NCBI GenBank assembly: GCA_031258755.1
Contig: JAIRMK010000106.1
Location: forward strand, 1-5,542
Source of the DNA: Prevotellaceae bacterium
Lineage (GTDB): Bacteria > Bacteroidota > Bacteroidia > Bacteroidales > UBA932
Direction of reading: 5' to 3'
Length of the DNA stretch: 5,542 nt
Translations under genes and position numbers: made by a program
The notes under the pieces: generated by a model
Databases searched by the model: none
The model's input: the letters and a program-made list of their open reading frames with translations, nothing else
Told to the model about the DNA's origin: nothing
In this document: in pieces, positions 1 through 3,834 of the stretch
How positions within the stretch are numbered: position 1 is the first letter of the stretch
Layout of the letters: each line of letters begins with the position of its first letter

Positions 1-308
1 ACGCCACGTAATGAAATATTACCCGCACCGGAACTACCCACGCCAAAACCGGTAATGCCGCGTTCGGTAATAAACATTCCAGGAACGCGCCCGGACAATA
101 TCGGCAACAAGGCCGACTCACTGCTTTGCTCCAATTCGTCGCGACTTACCACCGATATGGTCATGGGCACATTACTGCGGTTTACCTCCGTGCGGTTGGC
201 CGTAACCACCACCTCTCCGAGCTTGTGAATACTGTCTTGCGCCACATCCTGTGCATACACTGCGAGGGGAAGGCACAATAAAGAAATGAAAGAAAAATTT
301 TTACACAT
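1..308 (-). CDS. TonB-dependent outer-membrane receptor, N-terminal part (runs off the window)
   Basis: The minus-strand frame starts with ATG at 308-306 and stays open for 102 codons to the window edge. Residues 1-20 (MCKNFSFISLLCLPLAVYAQ) are a signal peptide with a probable cleavage after AYAQ-like VYAQ. Next comes DSIHKLGEVVVTANRTE (about 25-41), the TonB-box-like start that precedes a plug domain. The plug follows: VPMTISVVSRDEL (about 47-59), LLPILSGRVPGMFITERG (about 67-84) and the glycine-rich GFGVGSSGAGNISLRG (about 87-102). This is the standard plug of outer-membrane receptors that import metal chelates, cobamides or glycans using the TonB-ExbBD system. The barrel, which would show the substrate, lies outside the window. 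The gene begins 54 bp after the stop of the NikR-like gene on the same strand, so the two are probably cotranscribed. A metal-linked substrate is a guess from that neighbour only. Confidence 0.9.
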   Translation of the reverse strand, partial: MCKNFSFISLLCLPLAVYAQDVAQDSIHKLGEVVVTANRTEVNRSNVPMTISVVSRDELEQSSESALLPILSGRVPGMFITERGITGFGVGSSGAGNISLRG

Positions 309-314
309 GTCAGT

Positions 315-344
315 AAAGTATTATAAATTTATAAAAAAGTATTA
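315..344. promoter_or_regulatory. Candidate operator: 14-bp palindrome flanked by 9-bp direct repeats
   Basis: The 54-bp spacer between the NikR-like gene and the TonB receptor contains the perfect palindrome TTATAAATTTATAA at 321-334. It also contains two exact copies of AAAGTATTA at 315-323 and 336-344, 21 bp apart start to start, or about two helical turns. The site lies 7 bp upstream of the receptor start codon. Phased half-sites around a dyad suit a small dimeric or tetrameric regulator such as the adjacent ribbon-helix-helix protein, but binding is an inference. The spacer is very AT-rich, so part of the symmetry could be chance. Confidence 0.4.
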
Positions 345-362
345 CGCTCAGACTAAAAAAAA

Positions 363-779
363 TTAACGACGACGATGTGCTGCGCTTCGGGTCATAACCA
401 ACTTACCGTGGTATATGCCTTTCAGGGTAATCAACTTGTCCGATAAATCGGTAAGGCGGTACGACTTGCCCCGCACGGCCACAATTTCGAAATTCGTATC
501 CTGCGAAATCTGAAAGCGCTGTACCGACAATATTTCTTCACGATAAGCATGTTGAACTTCCGAAAGCTTTTTGGCAATATCACGTTTATGGTAATCATAC
601 ACCAGAATAATAGCGCCCGCTACCAGATTATTACATTGCCATTTTTCTTCCACCACATTACGCTCAATAAGCTGCCTGACGGCCTGCGAACGATTGGGAA
701 AATTATTGGTCTCAATAAAATTATCCAAGGCTTCCAGCAAATCGCTTTCCAAAGAAACACTAAAACGCGAAAGAGACAT
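363..779 (-). CDS. NikR-like ribbon-helix-helix transcriptional regulator lacking most nickel ligands
   Basis: The 138-residue protein matches the NikR architecture and length. An N-terminal ribbon-helix-helix domain (about 3-45) has the beta-strand SRFSVSL, where R5, S7 and S9 fall at the base-contacting positions of E. coli NikR (R3, T5, T7), and the helix-turn segment NRSQAVRQLIE. A C-terminal ACT-like metal-binding and tetramerisation domain (about 50-132) holds YHKRDIA, FEIVAVRG and YHGKL. By eye alignment, only one of the four E. coli nickel ligands is kept: H77 corresponds to H76, while H87, H89 and C95 become R88, Q90 and N96. The E30/D34 pair at the domain interface becomes Q32/Q36. 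The protein may sense another ligand or act without metal. It is encoded just upstream of a TonB receptor on the same strand, probably regulates it, and is divergent from the 879 ORF. A NikR family call is strong; nickel sensing is doubtful, so no symbol is given. Confidence 0.85.
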   Translation of the reverse strand: MSLSRFSVSLESDLLEALDNFIETNNFPNRSQAVRQLIERNVVEEKWQCNNLVAGAIILVYDYHKRDIAKKLSEVQHAYREEILSVQRFQISQDTNFEIVAVRGKSYRLTDLSDKLITLKGIYHGKLVMTRSAAHRRR

Positions 780-805
780 TTGTTACATAATTATATAAAG
801 CGGAA

Positions 806-813
806 CAAAGATA
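806..813 (-). promoter_or_regulatory. Probable -7 box of the promoter for the NikR-like gene
   Basis: Read on the minus strand this is TATCTTTG, an exact match to the Bacteroidota -7 consensus TAnnTTTG, 26 bp upstream of the regulator start at 779. No perfect -33 TTTG lies 19-21 bp further upstream; the nearest candidates in the TTTTTAG stretch (about 834-839) are one base off. An 8-bp palindrome, TTATATAA at 791-798, lies between the box and the gene and could be an autoregulatory half of the dyad seen at 321-334. That last link is speculative. Confidence 0.5.
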
Positions 814-824
814 CGATAATTTTG

Positions 825-855
825 TTTGGATTTCTAAAAAATATGCTTATCTTTG
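825..855 (+). promoter_or_regulatory. Bacteroidota-type sigma-A promoter for the 879 ORF
   Basis: TTTG at 825-828 and TATCTTTG at 848-855 are separated by exactly 19 bp. This is a full match to the Bacteroidota housekeeping consensus TTTG-N19-TAnnTTTG. A second TTTG at 821-824 offers a longer spacing. Transcription would begin near 862, about 17 nt before the ATG at 879. The promoter is back to back with the one for the NikR-like gene, so a protein bound in between could control both directions. Confidence 0.7.
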
Positions 856-878
856 CGAAAATCAATTAATAGCTACTT

Positions 879-1247
879 ATGAAAACCATGTCGCCGATAG
901 AGACTGCCAAATGTCAGCTAAAACTGACGGCAATAAGGCTGACGGCAATATCGGCAATTTTAATTTCTCATTTTTTAATTGGTCTCCACGAAAATCCTAA
1001 CAATCAGTTAGTTACATCGTTATATACGCCAAACATTCCGGCTACTTCACACAGTCTTTGCGCTACTTCACACAAACTTTGCGCTACCTCACATAATCTT
1101 TGCGCTACTTCACACAGTCTTTGCGCTACTTCACACAAACTTTGCGCTACCTCACACAAACTTTGCGCTACCTCACATAATCTTTGCGCTACCTCACACA
1201 AACTTTGCGCTACTTCACATAATCCATGTAAACGTACGCCCTGTTAA
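879..1247 (+). CDS. Small hypothetical protein with nine His/Cys heptapeptide repeats
   Basis: This is a 122-codon ORF that I do not recognise as a known family. Residues 1-54 contain a basic start, a hydrophobic stretch (LTAISAILISHFLIGL, about 21-36) that could be a signal anchor, and a short linker. Residues 55-117 are nine tandem heptapeptides, ATSH[S/K/N]LC, the last one ending NPC; a KRTPC tail follows. Each unit supplies one His and one Cys, giving an H-x2-C-x3-H spacing that could bind a soft metal, though this is inferred from composition only. The ATG lies 23 bp after an excellent -7 box, which supports transcription. Against a real protein: the repeat is a DNA minisatellite that is open in several frames, so the ORF may be incidental or serve as a transcribed leader. 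The next gene starts 35 bp downstream in the same direction and no separate promoter is evident, so they may share a transcript. Confidence 0.45.
   Translation: MKTMSPIETAKCQLKLTAIRLTAISAILISHFLIGLHENPNNQLVTSLYTPNIPATSHSLCATSHKLCATSHNLCATSHSLCATSHKLCATSHKLCATSHNLCATSHKLCATSHNPCKRTPC
905..950 (+). repeat. Short hairpin and 15-bp-period direct repeat near the start of the 879 ORF
   Basis: TGCC (905-908) and GTCAG (913-917) can pair with CTGAC (924-928) and GGCA (929-932), forming a nine-pair stem with a 4-nt bulge and a loop of about 6 nt. CTGACGGCAATA occurs exactly twice, at 924-935 and 939-950, and is read as LTAI in each copy. The hairpin would form in the first 75 nt of the transcript. 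It may be a relic of repeat expansion or a weak RNA structure; no regulatory class is recognised. Confidence 0.4.
1041..1229. repeat. 21-bp minisatellite, nine uninterrupted copies
   Basis: Nine head-to-tail units of exactly 21 bp run without spacers: 1041-1061, 1062-1082, 1083-1103, 1104-1124, 1125-1145, 1146-1166, 1167-1187, 1188-1208 and 1209-1229. The core is GCTACnTCACAnnnnCTTTGC, with only four variable bases (unit positions 6, 12, 14 and 15) until the degenerate last unit. Units 4-5 are identical to units 1-2 and unit 7 is identical to unit 3, so the array grew by segmental duplications of one or more units. Because 21 is a multiple of three, copy-number change would keep any reading frame. 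It is not a CRISPR array, since there are no unique spacers. Confidence 0.95.
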
Positions 1248-1282
1248 ACTTTAAACATAAATCTTTAAAAACAGTAGAAGTT

Positions 1283-1951
1283 ATGAAAAAATCAGACTAT
1301 CTTCCAAGAACCGACCAGTTGCTCCGGCAATGGGTCATTGTATTTTTGAACTACCTGCTCACGGCGATGGCGCGGCTGGGCTTCCCAAATGATGTGTATA
1401 ACAGCCTGGCGGCGTTGCGCGACGATTTTGTGCAGAAACTGGATGCGGCCGAAACCCCCGCTACCCGCACCAAACTGAGCGTGCAGGCGAAGAATACCGC
1501 AAGGGGCGCCCTCAAAGCCGCCCTGCGGCAAGCCGTGAAAGAGTACCTGACCTACAACCACGCGGTAACCGACGAAGACCGCGACGGACTGGGGCTGCCC
1601 ATCTACAAAACCACCCGCACGCCCGCACCGGTATCCACCACCTACCCCGATTTCGAAATCGACAGCGGCACTATCCGGCGCCTTATCATTCACTTCTTCG
1701 ACCAGGGGAGCGTGAAGTCGAAGGCCAAACCGGCCGGGCAGCACGGCGCAGAAATCCGGTGGGTAATCAGCGACACGCCTGTAGTGGATGTGGCCGGCCT
1801 CGTGCACTCGTCGTTCGACACGCGCACGCCGTTCACCCTTGAATTTGAAGGCCACGAGCGCGGCAAGACCGTGTATTTCTGCCTGTGCTGGGAGAACACG
1901 CGCGGCGAAAAAGGCCCCTGGAGCGAAATACAAAGTGCGATAATACCGTAA
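1283..1951 (+). CDS. Hypothetical protein, helical N-terminus and fibronectin-like C-terminal motif
   Basis: A 222-residue protein without signal peptide or membrane segment, hence probably cytoplasmic. Residues about 8-92 look all-helical (LLRQWVIVFLNYLLTAMARLG, then LRDDFVQKL, then KNTARGALKAALRQAVKEYLTYN). An acidic linker VTDEDRDGLGLPIY (about 95-108) follows. The C-terminal half (about 125-222) reads as a beta-sandwich: IRRLIIHFFD, AEIRWVI, FTLEFEGHERGKTVYFCLCWEN and the ending RGEKGPWSEIQSAIIP, which resembles the last strands of fibronectin type III-like domains. I know similar uncharacterised proteins with this GPWSEI-SAIIP ending from Bacteroidota but no function for them. ATG at 1283 follows AGAAG (1276-1280). 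Base composition is high in GC (39 of 60 in 1441-1500) against about 37% in the NikR-like gene, which may mark transfer or strong codon bias. It lies between the minisatellite ORF and a folded repeat element. Confidence 0.85.
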   Translation: MKKSDYLPRTDQLLRQWVIVFLNYLLTAMARLGFPNDVYNSLAALRDDFVQKLDAAETPATRTKLSVQAKNTARGALKAALRQAVKEYLTYNHAVTDEDRDGLGLPIYKTTRTPAPVSTTYPDFEIDSGTIRRLIIHFFDQGSVKSKAKPAGQHGAEIRWVISDTPVVDVAGLVHSSFDTRTPFTLEFEGHERGKTVYFCLCWENTRGEKGPWSEIQSAIIP

Positions 1952-1952
1952 G

Positions 1953-2034
1953 TCCTCACCCCCAGCCCCTCTCCTGAAGGAGAGGGGAGCGTTTCTCCCC
2001 CTCGCCCTTGGGAGAGGGGGCCGGGGGGTGAGGA
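1953..2034. repeat. GC-rich REP/MITE-like element folding as a three-way junction
   Basis: Outer arms TCCTCACCCCC (1953-1963) and GGGGGTGAGGA (2024-2034) pair over 11 bp. Inside are two hairpins: CCCCTCTCC/GGAGAGGGG (1966-1974 with 1979-1987, loop TGAA) and CCCCCTC/GAGGGGG (1997-2003 with 2014-2020, loop about 10 nt). The whole 82-bp unit is thus a near-symmetrical three-way junction that can form on either strand. It starts 2 bp after the stop of the upstream gene. Elements of this CCTCACCCCC...GGGGTGAGG style are dispersed in multiple copies in many bacterial genomes. There is no T-tract, so it is not a canonical terminator, though the fold could stabilise the 3' end of the upstream mRNA. 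Confidence 0.85.
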
Positions 2035-2057
2035 TGGAATCTTTAAATTATAAAACA

Positions 2058-2690
2058 ATGAAAAAACATTTATTATTAATGGCGTCCGCCGGCCTGTTCG
2101 CGGTTGTAGCACTGTGCTCCTGCGACAAAGGCGGAGAAGATGACGGCGGCGGTACGGGCGGCCTAATGGTGGATAACAAGATTACCGTAAACGTCGGCAA
2201 CAGTTACAACGGAGAAATCGACGCGGTGAAGGCGATGATTTATCACGGTGAAAACGCTCAGGAGATAGCCGCTGCCGCTTTCGGTAACGGCGAATTCACG
2301 CTGAATTTTCCGGCAACGGTTAGCGACGCCTATCTTAGCTTGGTGTGGACCGGCGCTATTCCCGCCGGAATAACGTTGAGTAATCCCAATGCAAAGATAG
2401 CAGATGTGCCTATATATGCCTACAAATCGGGAAACCGCGTGGGCACGTTTTATCACGGCACATCGGACTGGGAGGGAATGTTGATGTATGTAAATGCCGA
2501 TTGTAGCATTACGGGTTCTTACATCGCCGAAGATGGCGTTACAACATATACATACAGCAACCTGCATCTCAAACAGGGATGGAATTATGCATATAAAACC
2601 AAGAAAGATGGAGTTGTTACATACACTTCTCAAGTCCCCGCCGGTGCGCAGTGGCATTATTTGCAATACCCTGCACAGCTAGAGCCATGA
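2058..2690 (+). CDS. Predicted lipoprotein of unknown function
   Basis: The chosen ATG at 2058 gives 210 residues starting MKKHLLLMASAGLFAVVALCSC, a lipoprotein signal peptide with lipobox LCSC and lipidated Cys22. Upstream GTG (2028) and ATG (2034) codons in the same frame lie in or against the folded repeat and would put a non-signal extension first, so they were not chosen. After Cys22 comes DKGGEDDGGGTGG, an acidic, flexible start like the lipoprotein export signals of Bacteroidota that send proteins to the cell surface. The rest (about 40-205) is rich in beta-strand patterns with many Tyr and Gly residues (ITVNVGNSYNG, AYLSLVWTGAIPAGITL, LHLKQGWNYAYKTKK, VPAGAQWHYLQYP), suggesting one or two small beta domains. 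Function is not recognisable. A 16-bp segment coding for VNVG recurs just after the stop codon. It may be cotranscribed with the membrane-protein gene 81 bp downstream. Confidence 0.85.
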   Translation: MKKHLLLMASAGLFAVVALCSCDKGGEDDGGGTGGLMVDNKITVNVGNSYNGEIDAVKAMIYHGENAQEIAAAAFGNGEFTLNFPATVSDAYLSLVWTGAIPAGITLSNPNAKIADVPIYAYKSGNRVGTFYHGTSDWEGMLMYVNADCSITGSYIAEDGVTTYTYSNLHLKQGWNYAYKTKKDGVVTYTSQVPAGAQWHYLQYPAQLEP

Positions 2691-2709
2691 AATCCGTAAA
2701 CGTCGGCAA
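2185..2709 (+). repeat. 16-bp exact direct repeat, one copy in the lipoprotein gene and one after its stop
   Basis: CCGTAAACGTCGGCAA occurs at 2185-2200, inside the lipoprotein gene (coding for VNVG and flanking bases), and again at 2694-2709, starting 3 bp after the stop codon at 2690. The second copy is in a frame reading SVNVGK and the bases after it stay partly similar. This looks like the leftover of a partial tandem duplication or of a deleted neighbouring paralogue. A coincidence of 16 bases in so short a span is unlikely. Confidence 0.6.
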
Positions 2710-2723
2710 GCGTCACAAAAGAA

Positions 2724-2759
2724 ATTAAACAATTAAACAGTTAAACAGTTAAACAATTA
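2724..2759 (+). repeat. 8-bp tandem repeat in the spacer before the membrane-protein gene
   Basis: Four consecutive units of [A/G]TTAAACA occupy 2724-2731, 2732-2739, 2740-2747 and 2748-2755, followed by a partial unit ATTA (2756-2759). It ends right at the Shine-Dalgarno-like AGGAG. Slippage here would change spacer length in 8-bp steps upstream of the ribosome binding site without affecting a coding frame. Confidence 0.8.
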
Positions 2760-2763
2760 GGAG
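2759..2763 (+). promoter_or_regulatory. Shine-Dalgarno site for the membrane-protein gene
   Basis: AGGAG lies 8 nt before the ATG at 2772. Strong Shine-Dalgarno motifs are uncommon in Bacteroidota, where A-rich leaders usually suffice, so this site supports the chosen start. Confidence 0.6.
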
Positions 2764-2771
2764 ATTTTATT

Positions 2772-3383
2772 ATGGACAAAACATCGTGGTCTGTAGAGAC
2801 CAAAAAAATTTTCAACGGCATCCTGCTGTTTTCACTGTCATGGATTGCTTACGGGATTTTCGACCCTATCGACTCCCTGGTTTCCGGCGTGGATACGCTG
2901 GCTTCTTTCAGTGGCAGGTCAAACGCAACGGGCGCGGCAGGCAGTACACTGAGCAATTTTGTCAATCTGCTGCTGGTAGGCATCGGTGCGGGCTATATCA
3001 TGGTCATCATCGGCTTAAAGAAACTCGGCGATATTCTGGAAGAAGCCGACAAAAAGCCTGTCGCATCCTTGCGCACGGCGTTTATCCTCGCGCTGATTGC
3101 CGTAGCGTTGGATATCCTTCCACTGATTCCGGGTATTATCGGTGACATTTTGTATCTCATAGCCGTCATTTTAATGCTGGTGGCGTATGGCAAGCTCAAA
3201 AAATCGGCCACCTTTGCAGGGAGCGCTGGCGCATCTACCCTGTTTGTGGCGATGATACTTATCATAGTGGGATGGGGCGTCGATTTAATTCCCCTGCTTG
3301 GCGACTGGGTGGAAGGCATCCTGACAATTATCGCCTACATCATGACATTATCCGGATGGAAAAAAATCAAAAATGCGGCCTAA
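2772..3383 (+). CDS. Six-helix integral membrane protein with internal duplication, function unknown
   Basis: The protein has 203 residues and about six hydrophobic segments: 13-30, 62-82, 102-122, 123-141, 155-176 and 178-195. After the first helix comes a polar stretch (about 31-60, DPIDSLVSGVDTLASFSG). The last four helices are two similar hairpins: LIAVALDILPLIPGIIGDILYLI (about 108-130) resembles LIIVGWGVDLIPLLGDWVEGIL (about 163-184). Each hairpin has a D-x-[L/I]-P-L turn and ends in a basic GKLKK or GWKKIK motif. A third copy of that ending, GLKKLGD, closes the second helix. The repeated basic ends suggest cytoplasmic loops by the positive-inside rule. I do not recognise the family or a transported substrate. 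The gene follows the lipoprotein gene in the same direction and ends about 70 bp before an intrinsic terminator, so they may form a two-gene unit. Confidence 0.85.
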   Translation: MDKTSWSVETKKIFNGILLFSLSWIAYGIFDPIDSLVSGVDTLASFSGRSNATGAAGSTLSNFVNLLLVGIGAGYIMVIIGLKKLGDILEEADKKPVASLRTAFILALIAVALDILPLIPGIIGDILYLIAVILMLVAYGKLKKSATFAGSAGASTLFVAMILIIVGWGVDLIPLLGDWVEGILTIIAYIMTLSGWKKIKNAA

Positions 3384-3385
3384 GA

Positions 3386-3430
3386 TTAGTGATTAACGGT
3401 TAGTGATTAGTGGTTAATGTAAGATGTAAG
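3386..3430 (+). repeat. Short tandem repeats after the membrane-protein gene
   Basis: A 14-bp unit, TTAGTGATTAACGG (3386-3399) and TTAGTGATTAGTGG (3400-3413), is followed by the partial unit TTAATG and then two copies of ATGTAAG (3417-3423 and 3424-3430). These low-complexity duplications fill the space between the stop codon and the terminator and appear to be non-coding. Confidence 0.75.
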
Positions 3431-3453
3431 AAATCTTTGAATCTTTAAATTCT

Positions 3454-3481
3454 GCCCACCGCAAAGGTGGGCGGTTTTTTT
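3454..3481 (+). terminator. Rho-independent terminator
   Basis: GCCCACC (3454-3460) pairs with GGTGGGC (3466-3472) around the loop GCAAA; after GG come seven T residues (3475-3481). This is a classical intrinsic terminator on the plus strand. It ends the membrane-protein transcript and insulates it from the following DUF4160 gene. Confidence 0.9.
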
Positions 3482-3509
3482 GTGAAAGAGAATATTTTGC
3501 GTATATTTG
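3479..3509 (+). promoter_or_regulatory. Bacteroidota-type promoter for the DUF4160/DUF2442 pair
   Basis: TTTG at 3479-3482 and TATATTTG at 3502-3509 are separated by exactly 19 bp, matching TTTG-N19-TAnnTTTG in full. The -33 box uses the last three bases of the T-tract of the upstream terminator, so terminator and promoter share sequence. Transcription would start near 3516, about 14 nt before the ATG at 3530. No separate strong promoter is evident before the second gene of the pair. Confidence 0.75.
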
Positions 3510-3529
3510 TGGAAAAATAAACCATTGTT

Positions 3530-3832
3530 ATGCCTAAAATTTTCGAATACTTCGGCTTTGTGTTTTACTTTTACTCCAATGAGCACGAACCTATACACGT
3601 TCATGTTATACATAATGCGTGTGAAAGTATTTTTGACATGATAATAAACGACGGCCTGCTGGTGGAAGTAAAACAACGTGCAAAGAGAGGCGTTGAACCG
3701 CTTTCGTCCAAAGATGCAAAAACGGCAGAACGGTTTATTCAAGCGTATGCAAGTAATATTATTCAAAAATGGATTAAATTTTTTGTATTGAAACAACCGA
3801 TTAAGAGCACTGTTATTAAAAGGAAGTTTTGA
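3530..3832 (+). CDS. DUF4160 family protein, putative partner of a toxin-antitoxin-like module
   Basis: The 100-residue protein shows the DUF4160 hallmarks. It opens MPKIFEYFGFVFYFYSNEH, followed by the conserved EHEPIHVHV motif (18-26), which corresponds to the usual EHnPPHFHA. A short beta-hairpin (SIFDMIINDGLLVEV, about 33-47) comes next, then a helix with KDAKTAERFIQAYASNIIQKW (about 61-81), matching the family's C-terminal helix that ends before the conserved Trp. The tail to residue 100 is basic and somewhat longer than in many members. DUF4160 genes are commonly found next to DUF2442 genes, as here, with only 2 bp between stop and next ATG. Such pairs have been proposed as toxin-antitoxin-like systems, but no activity can be read from the sequence. 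Composition is AT-rich (21 of 60 G+C in 3601-3660) compared with atpD, which fits a mobile module. Confidence 0.85.
   Translation: MPKIFEYFGFVFYFYSNEHEPIHVHVIHNACESIFDMIINDGLLVEVKQRAKRGVEPLSSKDAKTAERFIQAYASNIIQKWIKFFVLKQPIKSTVIKRKF
3819..3826 (+). promoter_or_regulatory. Shine-Dalgarno site for the DUF2442 gene
   Basis: AAAGGAAG lies inside the end of the DUF4160 gene, 8 nt before the ATG at 3835. It favours this ATG over an in-frame TTG at 3829 and suggests coupled translation of the two genes. Confidence 0.6.
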
Positions 3833-3834
3833 TT

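Noticed and set aside
549..869. Plus-strand ORF of 106 codons
   Set aside because: It is antisense to the well-supported NikR-like gene and its product has no recognisable features.
1041..1229. CRISPR array
   Set aside because: The units are 21 bp and directly adjacent with no unique spacers, and no cas genes are present.
1292..1933. Minus-strand ORF of 213 codons
   Set aside because: It mirrors the GC-rich 1283-1951 gene; long antisense frames are expected there, and the product is rich in Arg, Gly and Ala without family motifs.
1952..2040. Intrinsic terminator at the folded repeat
   Set aside because: The stems are strong but no T-tract follows on the plus strand, so it is treated as a repeat element.
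2028..2057. Upstream GTG or ATG start for the lipoprotein
   Set aside because: These add a polar extension before the signal peptide and overlap or touch the repeat element; ATG at 2058 gives a standard lipoprotein start.
1690..2112. Minus-strand ORF across the folded repeat
   Set aside because: It runs through the hairpin element and two genes on the opposite strand; the product is low-complexity (SPPGPLSQGRG-like), a usual translation of such repeats.
2163..2666. Minus-strand ORF opposite the lipoprotein gene
   Set aside because: The plus strand has a clear lipoprotein signal peptide and lipobox; the antisense product shows nothing recognisable.
3407..3796. Minus-strand ORF of 129 codons
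   Set aside because: It overlaps the terminator, the promoter and the DUF4160 gene on the other strand and has no family features.
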